From Zeugodacus cucurbitae (taxonomy: Eukaryota > Arthropoda > Insecta > Diptera > Tephritidae): a stretch of 64,000 bases of DNA. This document shows, piece after piece, positions 58,682-64,000 of the stretch. The notes below the pieces were generated by a model. That model had not been told where the DNA came from and did not search any database. It saw only the letters and a list, made by a program, of their open reading frames with translations. Every line of letters starts with the position of its first letter. Position 1 is the stretch's first letter. The stretch spans positions 55,272,501-55,336,500 of the forward strand of contig NC_071670.1 of assembly GCF_028554725.1 (NCBI RefSeq). The letters are read 5' to 3'. Position numbers and translations under genes: made by a program.

Positions 58682-61600
58682 TTACTTATGTGCAATGGGA
58701 ATCATGGTTTCGCCGGCGGTGATGGCGGGCAGTGGCGCTTCCACAGTCAAAACGCCATCCTTGCTGAGCGACGAGCGTATGGATTCCGGATTGACGCCCT
58801 TTGGCAAGAGGAACTCACGGTTGTACTCCCTGTAGACGCTCTTCGTGTCCGATTTCTCTTCATGTTTGGCGTGCACCTGTGTGGGGAGAGAAGGAAAAAA
58901 ATAAAATTTAGTAAAAAACCAAACAGTGAAAGTTTCAGCATTAGAAGTGGCTTGTTGTCTGTTTTTTGTCTTTCTTTTTTAAATTTGTTTGCTTGCGTCG
59001 CTGTGTCGTTAGTACGTATGTTTGTATGTTTGTAATATGTTTGATCACGATCTCTTGCAGAGGTTGTATTTTATCTTCCATGCTACATGACAGCGTGTGG
59101 GCCGCTGTCCGACCACTTTTATGGCGCACAATTCACTTGAATCCGTATCTGAAGTGTGCAGTTTTGAACTATGCAGCAGTAGATTGCATTTATGTGTGTG
59201 TGTGTGTGGTTGTGTGTGTATGTCTGCCTTTTTCGCCTTCATAATTTTTAACAGACACAATTTCAACACTCACTTTTGCCTTGATTTAATGAAGTGCGGC
59301 GTCACAGCATCACAAAATGTGCCGTTACTTGTTATTTAGTGCACGAAGAGGCGTTTAATCAAATACAATAACAACAACAACCAGGTTGAATGTGAGTGTG
59401 TTCTTTTAGGCGCATAGCAATGAAATTTGTTTTGAGTTGGAGTAAAGGTTAAATTGTAAGAAAAATCGATTTATTAATAGAAAATTTTGATAAAAAAATT
59501 AATAAAATTGAATTAATAAAAAATATATGAAAATATAAAGAGCCAATTACATATTATCAAATATGAAATGAATAAGAAATATTATGATTAACAAAAAAAA
59601 TTTGTGTCATGACCTGGTGGTCTCACTATATGTGCCTTATGTTTTTGGGGTCGCTGAATTCGAATCCGAGGTCCATTTAACACCATCAGATCAGGGTTTT
59701 GACAAAGCCCCAGAAAACAGAGAAAAGTAGCGTTTTCAAAACTTCATCGGATTCGCTTGTAACTCATAATTCGGGGGTTTTCGTGGTCGCTGATAGCGAA
59801 TCCGGTGTCGGTTTTCCAAAATTCAAAATGGCGAATGCAATATGGCGAATTTTTAAAATGTGTTGAATTTTTGAAAAGTAACGTCAAATTCGTAATCAGC
59901 GAAACGAAAACCCCTCGGAAATCGAATTGTAGCATATTAAAATTATTATCAAATTCGAAATTTATAAAAAAGATTATTATTGTATTTATTTTCTATTTTC
60001 TTTTTAATTTAACGTTTTTTATTCATTATAAACTTCCGATAAATCTAAAAAATTTAGTCCTGACATTCGGTATATCATCTACAGTCTTTTTTGAGAGAAA
60101 TTTTTATGACAACGGTGCTTATTTTGTGTTTATGTGTACATATGTATATTCCGATTTTTGACATCGCTTATTATCTGTACTTCACAGTAAATTCTAGTTC
60201 TTTGGCTTTGTCTACCTTACTTGCTTGCTTGAATAAAATAGCTAGCTCTTTACCTAAGCGTCTACTGGTTTTTGGAAATACTTTTTTGGACACATTACTA
60301 AGTTTTCGAAAAATTTTAAACTTTTCGAAATTAAATGTTTTATGATATTATGGTTTTGAAGATTTTTTTGTTGTTGTTGTAGTGACAGAAAATATTCCGG
60401 AATAATATTGAGAAAGCCTGACAATATTTGAGTGTATGTAAGTCTGGATAAATTCCAGTTACGAAGACCCCACTGCCGTGGAAACGATGATTTTTGAATA
60501 AATCTTTTCTCTGATGTCAATCTCTCCATTTTAATACGGATTCTTTTCTATTTTTTTGAAAAGGGATTTCTAATTTTATACATACATATATACAAAATTT
60601 TCTACATTTTTTCACCTGCCTTAATATTTTTTCTCCTTTTTTATAAATTTTTCTTCTATTTAACAATTGCTTCTCTGGTAGAAGTATCTTAGATAATTTA
60701 ATTTTATATTATCAATTGATTTAAAAAATTTTCTTTATCAAAGATCTCTAGCGATCTGTAAATATGTATTGTCTAAGGTATGAGTTTATAGAAGTTTTGT
60801 AGATACAAAAAAAACGCAAAAATGTCTATAAATTCACGTAATTTCATTGTATGTGCTAAATGTAAATATTCGCAAAAATTTTATGTATTTAAATTCCGTA
60901 TTTTATTAGCTTAATCTGTAAAACTCCTGTGTGAAATATCATGTGTGCTCAGCATGCAGTCGTACACCTCTAGTTATATATGTACATAAATTTGTATATA
61001 AACTTATATCGTAAACATATATTTCTGAGTGTACATACATACAACGGTAAAATGTACTGCTGTGATGATATGCAAAAGTCGAAACTTTATGTTATTTTCG
61101 AACAAAAATTTATTTTTTCACAAACAACAATTGAGGTGTGAAATGCGATTGCCTAATGGCTACTAGTGGCCATTAACTCACAGATTAAAGGTGCTCAAGT
61201 CGATATGCGCATATTTTCAACAAAATATGTGAGCAGAAATGACAGGAAATTTGCAAATTCAAAATGAAAATCAGTGAAAACAGACGATAAACAACCGACT
61301 CAAACGAGAAATGCCGTCATTAGCGGCGGATCCAATGGCTTAGGTACACAAATACATAAGTTTCGAGAATAATTCGAGAAAAATCTTGAAAATTAGAAAA
61401 TTCCTTACGATCGCATGCTGTTGCCGCCACCGATCGGCTGGCTTTAATTTGAAATCAGAAATTTGTTTTGTGTGTATTTGGTTTCGACATAACGGCGACA
61501 CGGCCATGAGTCATTTTCCAAAAATATATTCTCGAGCACAGGCATTCGAATGAGATGAGGCTACAGCCAGCCAGCAAACAAGAATAAAATATTGAAATTG

Positions 61601-62383
61601 ACGGGCAAAAAAAAAGACACAACATATGGGATTTGCTAGAAATTAGTGCGAGAATGGGTGTGTGTGTTGCTAAGAGATAGTGGAGATGAAAAAAGCAGAT
61701 GTAAATGCATATATATGTATAAACAAATATGTTTTTGACGAACTGTCAGTGGTGAGGCTTTTTGATGAACGCGTTAAAAATGTGGAAAAAAATGCGAAAA
61801 ATATTTCGAAAATACATAAATTATTTCCGAGAATTTTTTTTTTCCAAATTAAAATTTTTTATTGTTGTTTTTTAAGTTTTTAAGTTTTGAAATTTTTTAT
61901 TTTTTATACTTTTAATTTTTCAAAATTTTTTCAAATTCAATTTTTTTAAATATTTTTTTTTTTTCAAATTAAAATTTTTTTATTTTTTTTTATTTTTATT
62001 ATACTTTTAATTTTTTTTTAATTTAATTTTATTATTATTATTTTTTTTTAATTTTAATTTTTTAAATTTTTTACATTATTATTATTTTTACTTGTTTTGC
62101 CTCAAGTGTCAACAACTTATCAGCTAAGCTCTTGCTTTGCGCCATTTATTTAAATTTATTATTCTACATTTTTGTTGTTGTTGTTATTGCTGTTACAAAT
62201 ATGTTAATTATCTATTTGTGTCACTGAAATGTTCTGTCTCTCTGTCTATGTATTTTTGTTTTTGTTTGCTTTTTCAATGTCACTTACCATCAATTTCTGA
62301 TCCACAGTCTTGACAACGATTTCTTCGGGGGCGTATTGGCTTACATCGAAACGCAACTTCAACATTTTGCTATCGCCATCCTC
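58682..62383 (-). CDS. HspB8: Small heat-shock protein HspB8 homologue (CG14207), 3' exons
   Basis: Two minus-strand exons are present. One is 62,288-62,383 (96 bases, starting EDGDSKMLKLRFDVSQYAPE). The other is the last exon, 58,682-58,876, starting VHAKHEEKSDTKSVYREYNR and ending MIPIAHK before TAA. The donor is AAATTGATG|GTAAGTG, the acceptor is CCACACAG|GTGCAC, in phase 0; the intron is 3.4 kb. Together these 96 residues form the alpha-crystallin domain, including the conserved LPKGVNPESIRSSLSKDGVL loop (the usual position of the G-L/A-x-L motif). The wording is nearly that of Drosophila CG14207, a chaperone acting with the BAG3 homologue starvin in muscle and protein quality control. 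The N-terminal exons lie beyond the right edge: the acceptor TCCGTAG|GAGGAT at 62,384 shows an upstream exon must exist. The gene is partial here. Confidence 0.93.
58877..62287 (-). other. Intron of HspB8, with tandem GGGGTCGCTGA repeats
   Basis: Non-coding. CA/GT-rich near 59,170-59,225. At 59,600-59,940 the phrase GGGTCGCTGAATTCGAATCCG (59,648) is followed by a relative GTGGTCGCTGATAGCGAATCCG (59,782), suggesting an interspersed or tandem repeat. T-rich low-complexity DNA lies at 61,830-62,090. No nested gene is supported. Confidence 0.5.
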
Positions 62384-64000
62384 CTACGGAAACAAAAATC
62401 AAAAAACAAATTATAATTTAGATAAATATTTATTTAATTTTTTTTTTGTTTTTGTAAAAATTGCTGACTTAATTATAAGCACACACACTGCATGAGTAGG
62501 AGCAGAGAGCAGCTAAACAATATTTTGATTGCGTCAAAAATTATAACTTTTTTTTGTTATTTTTTTATGCGTGGGTTTGTTGTTTGTGGCTAAGTAATAT
62601 TCTGAGTTCAGTTTATAATGAAGTAATGTTTAAAAAAATTGTTAAAAAAATTAAAAATTTTTTAGGTTATGACGTAATTATATTTCAAAATTATGATTTT
62701 ATCTGCCTATATCTATATTTCTTTAAAGTTTTTTTTTTATCTTGAAGTAACATATTTACAAGTTCTCTTAGTTATGTGTTTAATTTAATTATTTTATTGC
62801 TGGCAAAAAATAAAAATAAAGCATTGCCTACATTTAGGGTGATATTGATATATTGCCAATTCAAAAGTTCGAGTTATGGAGATCTTCGAGTTATAGAAGT
62901 TCAAGTTATGGAACGAAATTTGTATGAAATTTCGAATTATGAAAGTTCCATTGTATATATTTTGTTTATATTGCTGAATTTTCTTTTCTTATTGATTAAG
63001 ATCCAACTTCTATTTAAATTAATCTACCTTTTCATTTTTATAAAAATAAATAAAACTTTATTCTCAACATTTTATAATCATAGCTGCTTTAAATGGTGTA
63101 TATGTTTCTTAAATATAAATATTTTTCATAAAATATGTAGGATAAATCAAAAGAAAAGCTTGTTTAACAAGGTGCTGGAACAATTTTTGTTTTTAAAGTT
63201 TTGAAACGGTGTTTATTTAACTTTAACGAAATATAATTATATGTGTATGTATATTTAAAATTATTAATTACACTGTGATAGTCAAAAAAGTAATGATGCA
63301 GTTCGATTCGTAGGACCCGAAATAGGGGGAAACCGTCGAATTTGGTCTTGTCTTTTTTTTTTTTTTTTTGAAAAAAGCTATCACAGTGTTATTTATTTAA
63401 TTTCAAGATTTATTTTAGTTAATTTTAAAAAATAATTTTTGGTCATTTTATTTATATTATTAAATTAATATTATTAACTACAATAATATTCAAAAATATT
63501 TTTCAAATAAATTTAAAACGTATCAGATTTTTGCTTTTTAATTTTCAAATTGTCAAAAAAGTTTAAGCATTAAAAACTGTAAATTATTAATTTAATTACC
63601 GCATTTAACCGGGTTCCAAGCACATAATATTGTTTAGTTAGAAAATCCTTTAGAGTTATAGCATTAAGATTAAGGAATAAATATTGAAAATTAATAAATT
63701 AGCGATTTAAATTATCAAATTAAAAATTTTAGTTTTTAAATTACTTTTTTTTATATACTGAATTTAATAAAAAAGGAAATTTTTATTGTCCTATATACAT
63801 ATATCTACATATATAATTTTTTCTTTTTTAAATCATTTAATACTTCTTCATTTTAAAATTAGATTCAAAAAAATTCTATCAAACTTCTTTTATTTTCATT
63901 ATTTTTTTTTAAATTTATTTAAAAATTAATATAAATTATAATAATTTAGAATTAAATTTTTATATTTTTTTTTTCATTTTTTAAAAAAACTTTTATTATT
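62384..64000 (-). other. Upstream intron of HspB8 to window edge
   Basis: AT-rich intronic DNA. ATTGCCTACATTTAGGG at 62,824 is a member of the AAATGTAGGC word family. A 118-bp MITE-like element lies at 63,271-63,388. No exon could be recognised; the 142-codon frame at 62,776 is AT-driven. Confidence 0.5.
63271..63388. mobile_element. 118-bp MITE-like element with CACTG termini
   Basis: Perfect 11-bp terminal inverted repeats, CACTGTGATAG at the left and CTATCACAGTG at the right, bound a 118-bp non-coding insert ending in a T-run. TTA occurs immediately outside both ends (63,268-63,270 and 63,389-63,391), consistent with a 3-bp target duplication. CACTG ends with 3-bp duplications suit CACTA-like elements, and TTA also suits PIF/Harbinger. 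One copy only is seen here. Confidence 0.6.

Noticed and set aside
59640..59680. GAATTCGAATCCGAGGTCC as the T-arm of a tRNA gene
   Set aside because: No matching acceptor stem, anticodon arm or B/A box spacing upstream; the word recurs 134 bases away as part of a repeat.

Overview
The window looks like nuclear DNA of a higher dipteran fly, most probably a tephritid fruit fly. Four features support this. The recognisable proteins are closest to Drosophila genes I know (inaF, shawn/CG14209, CG14210, CG14207/HspB8). The genes have GT-AG introns of insect type. The intergenic DNA is AT-rich and full of CAA/TTG and CA runs. It also carries decayed mariner, Tc1 and non-LTR elements plus a roughly 0.9-1.0 kb non-coding repeat present in five copies. 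Species assignment is inference from memory; no search was run.

Layout. Positions 1-2.1 kb hold decayed transposable elements: an internally deleted mariner and two LINE 3' fragments. From 2.7 to 34.3 kb lies an inaF-type locus on the + strand with three members. Two are compact single-exon genes (2,764-2,997 and 5,726-6,115). The third is a two-exon gene (25,929-34,300) with a 7.3 kb intron and a long low-complexity tail. Each encodes one transmembrane helix ending in a Y-H/Y-x-F-x-W-D motif, the INAF motif linked in Drosophila to TRP channel function. Between the members are three copies of the dispersed repeat, a reverse transcriptase fragment, degenerate tandem repeats and about 2.5 kb of extremely AT-rich DNA. 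From 34.3 to 50.9 kb I see no cellular gene. That stretch holds the probable 3' UTR of the third inaF gene with a 10-bp minisatellite, a decayed Tc1-type element, and a 1.3 kb TTTTA pentanucleotide array.

From 50.9 to 62.4 kb is a compact gene block. It contains a BTBD17-like BTB-BACK-TRAF-like gene on the - strand (six coding exons, one with a GC-AG intron), the divergent mitochondrial carrier shawn/SLC25A39-40 (five exons), the nucleolar CCDC86-like gene (two exons), and the last two coding exons of the small heat-shock gene HspB8 (CG14207) on the - strand. The 5' end of HspB8 lies beyond the right edge. The carrier, CCDC86 and HspB8 homologues have closely numbered Drosophila gene names, so this looks like conserved microsynteny.

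The genes do not form one pathway. The inaF members are candidate ion-channel accessory subunits. The carrier is probably a mitochondrial glutathione importer. CCDC86 is nucleolar and HspB8 is a chaperone. No bacterial-type operon, CRISPR array or rRNA was seen. I found no convincing tRNA by eye.
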